Assembly (NCBI GenBank): GCA_913062815.1
Contig: CAJXWZ010000012.1
Location: 1-64,000, forward strand
DNA from: an uncultured Colwellia sp.
GTDB lineage: Bacteria > Pseudomonadota > Gammaproteobacteria > Enterobacterales > Alteromonadaceae
Direction: 5' to 3'
DNA length: 64,000 bases
A program made the position numbers and the translations under genes. The notes under the pieces were generated by a model that saw only the letters and a program-made list of their open reading frames with translations, had not been told where the DNA came from and ran no database searches. Positions 44,134-53,948 of the stretch are shown here, in pieces (the first letter of the stretch is position 1; each line of letters begins with the position of its first letter).

Positions 44134-44811
44134 ATGTCTATTGCGTTACCTGTCATTAAGATCAAAGCCAAAGCAAAGCATCACGCTGCCTTTTTAACTT
44201 TAATCGGTAGTACGTTGATGATTATTGCCATTGTTTTAGCTAACTATTATTGGTCAGTTATTAGGTTAGTATTGATTTTTATTATTTTGTTGGCGTTAAT
44301 AATTACCTTAACTGGTTTGCTAAAAAGGTTTGAGCCAAAATATAGTTTACTGCTAAACCCTCAAGGTATGAATTATTACCATAGGTATGGTTGTTGGCAT
44401 TTAGACTGGCAACAAATACGCAATATTAATCAAGTGCATGAAACAAGTGGCTTAAACAGGCTAGCACTGCCTTATATTGGCATCCGTTTGTATGACTTAG
44501 ATTCATTGGTTAGCCAAATATCACCTCGATTAGCCAACAGGCTGATACATGAACAAAAACCGTTAATTGCATTCGCTATCATTCATCGCCTTCTGTCGTT
44601 TGAACAAAGCCAGCTAAATTTTTCCCCTTACAAACTGTTATCAGGAAAGCTTATAAAAGGACCACTGGCAGCTTTTATGCATCATAGTCAAACAATATAC
44701 GCAGGGTTTGGCTATCATCTAATTATTCCTGAAAGTAGTACCGATCGAGAATTACACCAATTTTGTCAGTTGTTAAACCAGTGTAAAAGCTCAGCACATC
44801 GTTACCTTTAG
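44134..44811 (+). CDS. DUF2982-like membrane protein
   Basis: Uncharacterised protein with two N-terminal transmembrane helices (about residues 17-60) and a cytoplasmic part that begins with a PH-like strand pattern (YSLLLNPQGMNYYHRYGCWHLDWQQIRNI). I associate it with DUF2982, found in Shewanella and Alteromonas relatives. Start at ATG 44134 is chosen over the TTG at 44119; GGGGTTA lies upstream. The 225 residues fit. Divergent from the efflux operon. Confidence 0.65.
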   Translation: MSIALPVIKIKAKAKHHAAFLTLIGSTLMIIAIVLANYYWSVIRLVLIFIILLALIITLTGLLKRFEPKYSLLLNPQGMNYYHRYGCWHLDWQQIRNINQVHETSGLNRLALPYIGIRLYDLDSLVSQISPRLANRLIHEQKPLIAFAIIHRLLSFEQSQLNFSPYKLLSGKLIKGPLAAFMHHSQTIYAGFGYHLIIPESSTDRELHQFCQLLNQCKSSAHRYL

Positions 44812-44916
44812 CGACTGAATAATGAAGGAATAGTGCAGCTGAAAATTTAGTGTTAACCATGGAAGCATGTTGAGTTTTTAAATATAAATCCGCCTAAACG
44901 ACGGATTTAGCATCAA

Positions 44917-45129
44917 TTATTTATGCACTCGGTAATTTGGATCTGTCCAACATCTGGGTAATTCTTCACCAGAAAGAAAGACCAATTCAGATTTTTTAAA
45001 CTCCTGTAAATCTTGCATTTCCTCACCATTTTGATAACAGCCGAGCACTTTATCATGGTATAAATTGGTCAATTCTGCCATTTGACTTACATCGACCATA
45101 TTTTCGCTATTTCTACTTTTGAGAAACAT
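44917..45129 (-). CDS. Small conserved-looking protein, 70 residues
   Basis: Unknown small acidic cytoplasmic protein (MFLKSRNSENMVDVSQMAEL...) ending in GEELPRCWTDPNYRVHK. The strong ribosome-binding site (GGAGTAGG, 45132-45139) and good codon pattern support it as real. I have an impression of similar small proteins in Shewanella and Vibrio, not verified. No function is proposed. Confidence 0.65.
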   Translation of the reverse strand: MFLKSRNSENMVDVSQMAELTNLYHDKVLGCYQNGEEMQDLQEFKKSELVFLSGEELPRCWTDPNYRVHK

Positions 45130-45390
45130 AACCTACTCCAGTAATTTTAATCAAATTACTATTCAAGTATAGTCGGAAAAACAAGCAGGGTAACTAGCAA
45201 CAAAAGTCTGCTGGTATTTTTCTGCTTATTTTGTATCCTAGTTGTAATAACAGAACGCTATAAAGGTAGTCGGTAAGACGTTTGTATGCACTTCGCTATT
45301 CGTCAAAGTGTATTTATAAGGTTGTCGACGGCTGAAAGTCACCTGAACGAAAATTGACGGGTTTATCGAAATAAATGAAAGGAGATTATG

Positions 45391-46212
45391 ATGAGTGCTA
45401 AATTTGATTTCTCAGGAAAAAATATTTTTGTAGTAGGCGGAACCAGCGGTATTAACTTAGGTATTGCTTGCGGTTTTGCACGTTGGGGCGCTAACGTAGC
45501 CGTGGCCTCACGCAAACAAGAAAAAGTTGATAATGCCGTTTCAAAATTAAAAGGTTTGGGTGCTAATGCGTTCGGTGTTGCCTTTGATGTTCGTCATGCT
45601 GAAGATGTTGAAAGTGGTTTTGCTAAAGTGGCTGATTTTTTTAATGGCACTATAGATGTGCTGATATCTGGGGCGGCGGGTAACTTTCCCTCACGCGTTA
45701 ATGATATGTCGGTCAATGCCATACGTTCAGTGTTGGAAATTGATTTACTTGGTACATTTCATGTAATGAAAGCTAGCCATGCTTACCTTAAAAAGCCAGG
45801 GGCAAGTGTGGTGAATATTTCAGCGCCACAAGCTTTTTTACCTATGAGTCACCAAGCACATGTTTGTTCGGCTAAAGCAGGTGTGGATATGATTACGCGT
45901 ACGCTTTCAATGGAGTGGGGAAGTGATGGAATAAGGATCAATTCAATTGTTCCGGGCCCTATTGCCGGCACGGAGGGCATGGATCGTTTGGCGCCTACGC
46001 CAGCATTACAAGAGGCGGTTACCCGCTCCGTACCTTTAGGGCGTCAAGGCTCTGTTGATGATATAGCCAATGCCGCAGCTATGCTGAGTAGTGAACAGTC
46101 ATCTTACATTTCAGGCGTAATATTACCTGTGGATGGTGGTTGGAGCCAATCAGGAGCAACAGACGTAATGACGAAGTTATCGAATATGTTAGATAACATG
46201 AAGGCAAAATAA
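45391..46212 (+). CDS. Short-chain dehydrogenase of the 2,4-dienoyl-CoA reductase type
   Basis: NAD(P)-binding oxidoreductase. Seen: the cofactor loop VVGGTSGINLGIA, ASRKQEKV, AAGNF, and QAHVCSAKAGVDMITRTLSMEWG, followed by INSIVPGPIAGTEGMDRL. The catalytic Tyr of the usual YxxxK motif is absent (V-C-S-A-K), as in the peroxisomal 2,4-dienoyl-CoA reductase (DECR) group, which also shares the PGPI-GTEG stretch. A role in unsaturated fatty-acid breakdown is inferred. AAAGGAG lies six bases before ATG 45391, so this start is preferred over 45388. Confidence 0.85.
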   Translation: MSAKFDFSGKNIFVVGGTSGINLGIACGFARWGANVAVASRKQEKVDNAVSKLKGLGANAFGVAFDVRHAEDVESGFAKVADFFNGTIDVLISGAAGNFPSRVNDMSVNAIRSVLEIDLLGTFHVMKASHAYLKKPGASVVNISAPQAFLPMSHQAHVCSAKAGVDMITRTLSMEWGSDGIRINSIVPGPIAGTEGMDRLAPTPALQEAVTRSVPLGRQGSVDDIANAAAMLSSEQSSYISGVILPVDGGWSQSGATDVMTKLSNMLDNMKAK

Positions 46213-46335
46213 CCTTGCAATACTACAGCGCAAATGGATAGTAATTAGCGCTATTTGCGCTTGCGCTGCCGTTTACTCATCTTGTCTTTAGTAACGGTTT
46301 CTAACAATTTTTTCATTTGGTCACGTTGTTAGTAC

Positions 46336-46351
46336 AAATGATTCTCATTTA
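46336..46351. promoter_or_regulatory. Candidate Fur box upstream of the multicopper oxidase
   Basis: AAATGATTCTCATTTA is an imperfect inverted repeat built from the NAT(A/T)AT-like Fur half-sites (AAATGA / TCATTT). It lies about 50 bases before the GTG start, overlapping the likely promoter, so expression would rise under iron limitation. Confidence 0.6.
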
Positions 46352-46396
46352 CTGGTAAGCTAGCCTCCTCAATCTACACATGTCAAAAGGTCTACT

Positions 46397-47485
46397 GTGA
46401 ACAAACTCGTCGTTTGCTTATTTATATTATTAACTGTTCTATCGGCTCGGAGTGAGGCAGTTGAGCGCATTTATTATGTTGCTGCTGAAGAAGTGGTTTG
46501 GGATTATGCTCCTAAACACCAAAATTTAATGATGGGCATGCCACTTAATGACGCGCAGCAAGTATTTGTCAAAACAACCAACAACACTATTGGCAGTAAA
46601 TACAAAAAAGCCCTGTATCGTGAATATACCGATGCGTCGTTCAGTAAATTAAAACCTCGCCCTGACAGTGAGCAACATCTTGGCTTATTAGGACCATTAT
46701 TTCGTGCTGAGGTAGGCGACACGATTAAGGTAGTCTTTAAAAACAAGGGCTCGCGTGCTTATTCTATTCATCCGCATGGTGTTTTCTATACTAAGAAAAA
46801 TGAAGGGGCGATGACAAATGACGGCACCTCGATGAAAGCAAAGCTCGATGATAAAGTTATGCCAGGTAAAACGTTTACTTATCATTGGCAAGTACCTGAA
46901 ACCGCAGGCCCAGGTCCTGCGGATCCTAGTTCTATCGTTTGGGTTTATCACTCCCATGTACGTAGTATTCAAGACTCTAATTCAGGTTTGGTTGGTGCTA
47001 TTGTGGTCACCGCAAAAGGCCAAGCGAATCCTGATGGTACGCCTAAAGGCATTGATAGGGAATTCGTTAACCTTTATACCGTCATGAATGAAAATGAAAG
47101 TTGGTTTTTACAAGATAATGTCAGCAAGTATATTGGCAATGCAGTCGATGAAGAAGACGAGGAGTTTGTCGAAGGCAACTTAATGCATATGATCAATGGT
47201 TATCTTTTTGCTAACCTGCCAGGACTTAATATGACTGATGGCGATAATGTCAGATGGTATTTAGTTGCTTTAGGGACAGAGGTTGATTTGCATACCCCTC
47301 ATTGGCATGGACACACGGGTTTGATTGAAGGGCGACGTACAGATACTGTGGAGCTATTGCCTGCTTCAATGAAAACTTTAGACATGAAAGTCGATAATCC
47401 AGGCACTTGGATGTATCACTGCCATGTTAACGATCATATTGCGGCAGGTATGACGGCGCTTTATCATGTGCATGATGCAAAATAG
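46397..47485 (+). CDS. Exported multicopper oxidase, ceruloplasmin-like
   Basis: Copper enzyme that oxidises a substrate (often Fe2+) and reduces oxygen to water. Seen: a signal peptide (1-20, ending SEA), two cupredoxin domains, and the four copper-binding histidine motifs: SIHPHGVF, VWVYHSHV, HTPHWHGH, and YHCHVNDHIAAGM (with the type-1 Cys, His and Met). The 362 residues and the HPHG/HSH arrangement resemble half of human ceruloplasmin more than CueO-type oxidases. GTG start with AAAAGG upstream. The Fur-like site supports ferroxidase or iron-uptake use. Confidence 0.9.
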   Translation: MNKLVVCLFILLTVLSARSEAVERIYYVAAEEVVWDYAPKHQNLMMGMPLNDAQQVFVKTTNNTIGSKYKKALYREYTDASFSKLKPRPDSEQHLGLLGPLFRAEVGDTIKVVFKNKGSRAYSIHPHGVFYTKKNEGAMTNDGTSMKAKLDDKVMPGKTFTYHWQVPETAGPGPADPSSIVWVYHSHVRSIQDSNSGLVGAIVVTAKGQANPDGTPKGIDREFVNLYTVMNENESWFLQDNVSKYIGNAVDEEDEEFVEGNLMHMINGYLFANLPGLNMTDGDNVRWYLVALGTEVDLHTPHWHGHTGLIEGRRTDTVELLPASMKTLDMKVDNPGTWMYHCHVNDHIAAGMTALYHVHDAK

Positions 47486-47512
47486 CTGTTTTATGACTCA
47501 CAGATAATATTG

Positions 47513-47539
47513 AAAAGCCTCACAAGTGAGGCTTTTTTA
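47513..47539. terminator. Bidirectional terminator between the oxidase and astB
   Basis: AAAAGCCTCAC and GTGAGGCTTTTTT form a perfect stem around AA. A-rich and T-rich flanks allow termination on both strands between two convergent genes. Confidence 0.9.
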
Positions 47540-47550
47540 TTGCACTGAAT

Positions 47551-48900
47551 TTAATCTTGTTGAAAGCGGTACACTGAGCCTAAATTGAGGATTTGTGTTA
47601 ATTCATCTAGTGCAGTGCGAGATTCATTTATCAACTGGGGATCAGCTAAGTCTTTACTGTATAATTCGTCGCGGTAATGCTTTTCTATCCAGTTATCTAA
47701 GGTATGAAATAAGCCGTCAGTTAACATCACATTAGGGTTAACCGCTGCTAATTCTTGCTCAGATAAGGCTACGCGTAAACGTAAACAAGCAGGGCCGCCA
47801 CCATTTTTCATACTTTGCTTTACATCAAAGAAGTGCACTTTTTTAATGGGCGTATTTAAGGTAAGCAATTTTTCAAAATAGGCTGAAACAGCTTGGTTTT
47901 CTTGACATTCTGTTGGTGCAATAATGGCCATATCACCACTTGGTAGTGTGATAACTTGGGTATTAAATAGATAGGTTGTCACTGCATCTTGCACCGAAAC
48001 ATCCTGAGTTTTTACTTCAATGAAATGTAAAGGCGTGTCTTGGCCAAGCTTTTGTCTTATTTCATTAAAGCCTTGTTCTTGGTTCAAAAATGCTTGTTCA
48101 TGGTAGAACAACACATTTTGATTGCCGACGGCAATAACATCATTGTGGAATACACCTTGATCAATAAGATCGGGGTTTTGCTGCATGAATACTACATTTT
48201 CATCTTGCAAACCGTGCAAGCGTGCCACAGCTTGGCTTGCTTCAAACGTTTGGCGAGCAGGGAATTTTTTCGGCGCAGGTTTGCTACTATCAAAGGCATA
48301 ACGACCATAAACAAATAGTTCAACTCCTGTGTGTCCATAATCTCCTTTGGCACATAAACGCGTATGATTGGCCGCTCCTTCATCACCAAAATGTTCGTTG
48401 TCAGGTAAGTGCTGATGATGAGCAAAGTGTTGCTCATGTTTAAACATTGCTTTAAGAATATTACCTGTTGTTTCCGGCTCTAATGAACGGTGATACTTGT
48501 TGGTTAAATTAGCGGGAGTAAAATGTACTTTTCCGTCACTGGTATCGGCACTAGGTGAGACAGTAGCAGCATTAGCTGTCCACATACTAGACGCACTACA
48601 ACAGGCTCTTAAAAGGTGAGGTGCTTGCTCAGCAGCTTGGGCAATAACATTAGCATCACTACCGTTAAAACCTAAACGGCGTAAAGCATAAAGATCAGGT
48701 CGTTCTTGGGGGGCTAAAACCCCTTGTACCATGCCCATGTCCATTAATGCCTTCATTTTGCGCAGCCCTTGCTTTGCCGCTTGCTTAGGGTGGGAGGCAT
48801 CTTTGGCATTCTGAGAGGAAGCTACATTACCGAACGATAATCCCGCATAGTTATGTGTTGGTCCTACTAAACCATCAAAATTGGCTTCTGTATGTTTCAT
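47551..48900 (-). CDS. astB: N-succinylarginine dihydrolase
   Basis: Second enzyme of the arginine succinyltransferase (AST) pathway; it splits N2-succinylarginine into succinylornithine, ammonia and CO2. Seen: the family start [48 protein letters not shown]-type His region ([10 protein letters not shown]) and the active-site block [17 protein letters not shown] with the catalytic Cys. The 449 residues are normal. The other AST genes (astA, astC, astD, astE) are not beside it. GGAGATAA lies before the start. Confidence 0.96.
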   Translation of the reverse strand: MKHTEANFDGLVGPTHNYAGLSFGNVASSQNAKDASHPKQAAKQGLRKMKALMDMGMVQGVLAPQERPDLYALRRLGFNGSDANVIAQAAEQAPHLLRACCSASSMWTANAATVSPSADTSDGKVHFTPANLTNKYHRSLEPETTGNILKAMFKHEQHFAHHQHLPDNEHFGDEGAANHTRLCAKGDYGHTGVELFVYGRYAFDSSKPAPKKFPARQTFEASQAVARLHGLQDENVVFMQQNPDLIDQGVFHNDVIAVGNQNVLFYHEQAFLNQEQGFNEIRQKLGQDTPLHFIEVKTQDVSVQDAVTTYLFNTQVITLPSGDMAIIAPTECQENQAVSAYFEKLLTLNTPIKKVHFFDVKQSMKNGGGPACLRLRVALSEQELAAVNPNVMLTDGLFHTLDNWIEKHYRDELYSKDLADPQLINESRTALDELTQILNLGSVYRFQQD

Positions 48901-49236
48901 CTTCAGTTATCTCCTGGTGTTATAACAATGATAGAGCGGATTCAGGTCAGACCATTATAAGCGGTAATTCGTTCCGTTATTTAGTATTTATTTGTTTTAC
49001 TTAATATACTTTTCACTAAATAGACTAAAAGCTTAGTGCGTTGTAGTTCGTAGAAGAGGGCAAACATAACGGTCGATATTAATAGCACTGAAATGATGAA
49101 TAGTAGATTTTTACCCGTTCAGAAAGTAATTTCGTGCGCTGGTATTTAGAAGTGAGCAAGTTAACTGGCAAGGCTTTTTAAAGACTAAATCGGTATTATA
49201 TTTATGATGAAACTTATCTTGTTAGTAAGCTAAGTA
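48901..49236. other. Intergenic stretch between astB and the hybrid kinase
   Basis: It holds the astB promoter region on the minus strand. No gene, repeat or clear hairpin was seen. Confidence 0.4.
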
Positions 49237-52200
49237 CTATACGGTAGGCGACTTATTTAGTACGTCTATAATGTGTTTAACATCAATGGGTTTACCGATG
49301 AAGTCACTCATACCTGCGTCATAGCATTTCTGCCTGTCTTCAGTTAAAACATTTGCTGTCATTGCTATTATTTTCGGGCTGCTAGCCCCCATGTTTTTGA
49401 TGATTTGCTCGGTTGCTTCTACACCATCCATCTCAGGCATTTGCATATCCATGAAGATCAGATCATAGGATTTTCTTTCAACCGCTTGTACTGCTTCTAA
49501 ACCATTGACGGCTAGATCTGGTTCATAACCGAGTTTTTTAAAAATACTAAGGGCAATGGTTTGATTAACTTTATTGTCCTCGGCGATAAGTATGGACAAT
49601 GGCCTTGTTTTGGATAACTCATTTTGTTGTTGTAATTGTGTTTTTTCCTGTGGTGTTGTGGAAGTCACTGTCGCCACTCTTGTTGCTTCAAGTGGAATGG
49701 TGAATTGGAAGATAGAGCCTTGCCCTAGCTGACTTTCGACCTGAATTTCGCCCTGCATCTGCTGAACTAATTGTTGAGAAATCACTAAGCCCAAGCCGGT
49801 ACCACCATATTTACGACTAGTCGAGCTATCAACTTGAGAAAATGGTTGAAATAATTTTTGCAAATCTTGGGCGGCAATGCCAATGCCTTGGTCGATAACT
49901 CTAAAGTTTATATGATGCAGTGTCTCTTCTTTTTTGACGACATTTACTGCAATTTCTACTTGCCCTGCCTTGGTGAACTTAATGGCATTACTGGTTATAT
50001 TCATTAGTATTTGGCCGATTCTGACTGAATCTCCCAGAAAGTTGCCAGAAATTTGGCTGTCAATAGTCGTCACTAAAGATAAGCCTTTTTGAGAAGCCGT
50101 GGCATCTAGCAAAAATGCTGCTTCTTCTATCATTTGCCTTAGGTCAAATGGACGTTCTTCAAGGGCTAATTTTCCTGATTCTAGTTTTGAAATATCTAAA
50201 ATATCATTAATAATGACCAATAGACCATCACCACAAGATCTCAGGGTATTAATCATTGTTTTTTGCTCATCAGTTAATTGTGTATCTTCAAGCATAGTGA
50301 GTGTACCTAAGACACCATTCATTGGCGTTCTTATTTCATGTGACATATTTGCCAGAAAATCTCCTTTGGCTTTAGTTGCTTGCTGTAAATCAGCCATGGT
50401 ATTACGTATTGAAGATGTCATACGATTAAATGAATCGCCTAATAGAGCAAACTCATCTTTTCCATCAATATCTATCTCTGTCTCTAACTGTCCTTGGGTG
50501 ACTTTTTCAGTTCCAGTTACTAATTTATTTAGTTTTTCGACGATGTTTTTTGAAACGATGATTGCTGTAGCGAGAGCGAACATTAGTGCGACTACGGTAA
50601 AGATAATGAGCAGTTTTATTGACAGTGCAGAGGCTTCTTCTGCCGCAAATTCTCGAGCGATCACCAGTTGACGCTCTACGCTTAAAAATTGTTCTTGCAA
50701 TGTTCTGATCTTATCTATTAATTTTTTTCCTGTCTCTTTCTCTATGAGGGCTGTGATATCGCTCATTGATGCTCCTTTTTCATTAAGGGCATCTCGCATC
50801 TCTATTTCCGGTACTGCGACGTTAAAATTCCATGCACTTGCAGTTGCTTCTAGCTCAGCGATTAACGTAAGGATAACGTCTTTATTTTCATTTGAATTTA
50901 CAAGTTGCAACAATGAGGTGAAGTTATTTTGGAGTGCAGTTTGACCCTCTTCATATGGTAATAAAAACTCCTCTGCAGCTGTGAGTGAAAAACCGTTTAA
51001 TCCGGTTTCCTGATCGGCAACATTCTTGCTGACCAATGTTGTTAATAATTGACCTGCCGAATTTTGAGCTTGATCGAAGCTTAAGCTTAATTTACTAAGC
51101 ACATGATTAAACTGATCTAGCTTTAAAGTTCCTCGTTCATCTAGTGTGCGCGTTTTTGTATAGGCATCATCGAGGTTATTTACGCCAACGTTATTTTTTA
51201 CCGAGTTGATCAAAGGACGGGCATAAGTAGTTTGCCAATTATCGATGAGGCTTTGTATTTTCTGTATATTTCGAACTTCTTCAGCTTTATCATAAAATGA
51301 CTTAACTGTATTAATCAGCAGAGGGAAAGTCTCATTTAATACAGTGTTACCATGATGATAGGGCGCTAAAAAGCTTTGTTCTCCCGTAATGAGATAACCC
51401 CGTTGTCCTGTCTCTCTGTCAACAATAGCCTGCTGTATTGTTAGTAAGTGTTTATTGGTTCTGCTGTTATTGCTTCCAATGGCCTGTTCAAGACGCTCAA
51501 TAATAGCTCTTATTTGGTCTAATACTTGTTTGCCTTTAGCTGTTGATACTGTATTTTGAATGGTTGAAAAACTTATGTCAGGATTTTTATTTACTCGTAA
51601 TCTCGCTTGAATATTTGCGTGGGCAACTTTGGTTTGCCATTGACTAATCATCGCTTGGATCGCAACTATAATCGAGTCAACTTTGTTATGGTCTACGGCT
51701 AATTTATGTATTGAAAGGTGGACTACAAGATTGTTTATAAGCCTAGCCAGTTTTTTTTCAGCCTGATAATAACGTGTTAAATATCGCTCAAGTCCCGTCG
51801 ATAAAAAACTGACCTCGTATGTTTCAAGTAATAGCTGCTGGGTCTTTATTTCATTTACTATATTTTCCGCTGTGCTGTCTTCGTGCTTTGTCATAAAACT
51901 GAGTAGCTCTGTTAATTTGTCAGCGATATCAAGATGTACCCGTTCAGTAGTAGTTTGTCGGACCTTTCTATTAACAAGTTGGTCATTGGAAATATTGTTG
52001 TTATTAATGTTCTTACGAGCCAAAATTTCTGGCTTGGCGGCTTCTTCATGCCACTGTAGAGCAAGTGCTTCAATTGTTTTAGTTTGAGCAAATGCTTCAG
52101 CTTTATCAAATACAAGGTCAATTTCGCGCAGTAATGCATCTTTGTTATTGCGGATAGACAGGGTTGATAATTCGATTTGTTTCAGTAGCGCTTGGTTAGC

Positions 52201-53226
52201 GGTTAATAAATATTTGCGTTGGTTTTTTTCAATGTTAACTATGTCATTGGTTAGGTTTGCCAGTATGTTACGCGCATCAGGTCTTTGCGCTCTATCAAAT
52301 AACAACTCAAGTTGATAAATCTGTATCCTGATTTGATCTAAGCTTTGTTTACCAGCGGCCAACAGTTGTGTTTGTTGCGCACTGACGCCCAATACAGTGC
52401 TATTTGGCAACGTTGCCGGGGTAATCGAAGTGGTTATCCATGTCTGAGTATCAGTAAAAATGGCATCTACAATGCTTTTGGCATGTGTTGGGACAAATTG
52501 ATTATCAATAAGCTGTCGCAGTTGACTAAGGTGACGTTGCAAATTTGTCAAACCGGCATAATAAGGCTCTAGAAAGACTTCATCGCCAGTGAGTAAGTAT
52601 CCTCGCTCACCGGTCTCTTGGTCAACCATGTCTTTGGTTATTCTCAACACTAAATTTTCACCCTCTGGGCTACGAGAATTTACAAACAATGTAGCTAATG
52701 TCGTTAATTCAGTTCGCAAAGCATCTAAGATGCTTTTTCCATGACCTTCTTTCAGTACTCTTTGTATGTATGCTACGGATACATTTTGCGTCTGCACTTG
52801 TCGACGTTTGGCTATTTCAACTTTTGCTGCCTTGTCTAGCCATTCCTTTTGCAGCTTATCAATGGCGATTAATTTTTCAACTTGTGGGGGGTTATCAGCA
52901 ACTAGTGTTTGTAATTCGCTCATTTTGCTATCCCAAATGTTTTGCGAATTAATAAAAGGCGCTAAAAAAGAGTCTTTGCCGGTAATTAAGAAACCACGCT
53001 CGCCAGTTTCCATGTCGATCATGAGTTTTTCTAACTCAGTGCCACGAGCAAGTACTTCATGGGTATGTTTTACCCAAGCAGATGTACTGAGTAAATTGCC
53101 AATACTAAAATAGGCGATTAATGTTAAAACTAAAATAAGGGATAAAGGGATAGCAAAACCTGACAATATTTTGTAATGGGTCGGTAATGCATCAAGCGCT
53201 TTGGTAATCCTTTTAATGTTCGGCAT
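49237..53226 (-). CDS. Hybrid sensor histidine kinase with six CHASE3-like repeats
   Basis: Membrane-bound hybrid kinase. Seen: a transmembrane helix (about 20-45), a very long extracytoplasmic region (about 45-885), a second helix (about 887-912), HAMP, a HisKA domain (MSHEIRTPMNG, His near 962), an ATPase domain (NITSNAIKFTKAG, GGTGLGLVISQQLV) and a receiver (FMDMQMPEMDG, Asp near 1257). The external part has six CHASE3-type units, with hallmark (D-ETG-RGY-LTG) near residues 72, 202, 334, 470, 607 and 740, a period of about 134. Units 1, 2 and 5 are canonical; 3, 4 and 6 are degenerate. No Hpt domain. The 1329 residues are far above usual. Confidence 0.92.
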   Translation of the reverse strand: MPNIKRITKALDALPTHYKILSGFAIPLSLILVLTLIAYFSIGNLLSTSAWVKHTHEVLARGTELEKLMIDMETGERGFLITGKDSFLAPFINSQNIWDSKMSELQTLVADNPPQVEKLIAIDKLQKEWLDKAAKVEIAKRRQVQTQNVSVAYIQRVLKEGHGKSILDALRTELTTLATLFVNSRSPEGENLVLRITKDMVDQETGERGYLLTGDEVFLEPYYAGLTNLQRHLSQLRQLIDNQFVPTHAKSIVDAIFTDTQTWITTSITPATLPNSTVLGVSAQQTQLLAAGKQSLDQIRIQIYQLELLFDRAQRPDARNILANLTNDIVNIEKNQRKYLLTANQALLKQIELSTLSIRNNKDALLREIDLVFDKAEAFAQTKTIEALALQWHEEAAKPEILARKNINNNNISNDQLVNRKVRQTTTERVHLDIADKLTELLSFMTKHEDSTAENIVNEIKTQQLLLETYEVSFLSTGLERYLTRYYQAEKKLARLINNLVVHLSIHKLAVDHNKVDSIIVAIQAMISQWQTKVAHANIQARLRVNKNPDISFSTIQNTVSTAKGKQVLDQIRAIIERLEQAIGSNNSRTNKHLLTIQQAIVDRETGQRGYLITGEQSFLAPYHHGNTVLNETFPLLINTVKSFYDKAEEVRNIQKIQSLIDNWQTTYARPLINSVKNNVGVNNLDDAYTKTRTLDERGTLKLDQFNHVLSKLSLSFDQAQNSAGQLLTTLVSKNVADQETGLNGFSLTAAEEFLLPYEEGQTALQNNFTSLLQLVNSNENKDVILTLIAELEATASAWNFNVAVPEIEMRDALNEKGASMSDITALIEKETGKKLIDKIRTLQEQFLSVERQLVIAREFAAEEASALSIKLLIIFTVVALMFALATAIIVSKNIVEKLNKLVTGTEKVTQGQLETEIDIDGKDEFALLGDSFNRMTSSIRNTMADLQQATKAKGDFLANMSHEIRTPMNGVLGTLTMLEDTQLTDEQKTMINTLRSCGDGLLVIINDILDISKLESGKLALEERPFDLRQMIEEAAFLLDATASQKGLSLVTTIDSQISGNFLGDSVRIGQILMNITSNAIKFTKAGQVEIAVNVVKKEETLHHINFRVIDQGIGIAAQDLQKLFQPFSQVDSSTSRKYGGTGLGLVISQQLVQQMQGEIQVESQLGQGSIFQFTIPLEATRVATVTSTTPQEKTQLQQQNELSKTRPLSILIAEDNKVNQTIALSIFKKLGYEPDLAVNGLEAVQAVERKSYDLIFMDMQMPEMDGVEATEQIIKNMGASSPKIIAMTANVLTEDRQKCYDAGMSDFIGKPIDVKHIIDVLNKSPTV

Positions 53227-53477
53227 TTCTTTTAAAAGCTCTTTAGTGAATCTGTTGGGACCATTGTCAATATTGGCTTTACTAACAAGGTGATAATCAT
53301 TGAATTTATTTAACCTACGCTTTTAAATGTAGTACAAATTTATTAATTTATTAAATAACTACTGAAAGTAACAGCTAAAACAATTTCAGACGGTTATGGA
53401 GAAGATTATGGAGAGGATTATCGAGCAATGATTTCGACATCATGATGAAGCGAACTTTAGGTAGTTAACTTTGGAAT

Positions 53478-53948
53478 TTATGAAGACACAGCAGGGCTTG
53501 CTAAATTATTACAGGTATTCTGTTGGTCAATAACGGCTTTTTGTATGGCTAACAAAACAACATTATTTAGGGCTGATTGATACTCACTGTCTAAATTGGC
53601 CAGATTAGCATCAACATTAGAGGCTCTATAATAATTTACTCGTTCACCATTATTGTCTTTTCTTGCAACGACTGCGGTTGCTACCAGTATATATGCGTTC
53701 GGTCGAACATACGCTTTGACTAGCTCTAATTCTAATAAATGATTACTTTGACTAGGTTTGCTATAAGCTTTGCTGACTTTGCCATGAAGCTTATCAAAAT
53801 CGACAATGTGTTTTGAATCAATAGTGTTATCAATTGAGAAGTTGAGCCCAACTTGACAAGCATTGTGATGACTTTGACTGACTGATTTACAGCCAGCCAA
53901 AGCGAATATTGCCATAAACGGCAATAAAGTAAACTTGATTAAAGGCAA
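53478..53948 (-). CDS. Predicted lipoprotein, 156 residues
   Basis: Unrecognised. Seen: lipobox ALAGC (Cys20), then an N-terminal stretch with conserved-looking KHIVDFDKLHGKVSKAYSKPSQ, ending in a Gln/Asn-rich tail. Its start overlaps the end of the upstream lipoprotein gene by ten bases, so the pair is translationally coupled and likely acts together. Both sit after the long hybrid kinase gene on the same strand, but with a gap, so coregulation is not shown. Confidence 0.65.
   Translation of the reverse strand: MPLIKFTLLPFMAIFALAGCKSVSQSHHNACQVGLNFSIDNTIDSKHIVDFDKLHGKVSKAYSKPSQSNHLLELELVKAYVRPNAYILVATAVVARKDNNGERVNYYRASNVDANLANLDSEYQSALNNVVLLAIQKAVIDQQNTCNNLASPAVSS

Noticed and set aside
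50099-50671. Plus-strand frame of 190 codons
   Set aside because: It is antisense to the conserved kinase domain of the hybrid kinase and low-complexity (Ser-rich), a shadow of that gene's codon pattern.
49237-53226. A defence or toxin system in the hybrid kinase region
   Set aside because: The protein has all kinase, ATPase and receiver boxes and no nuclease or effector domain. It is a sensor.
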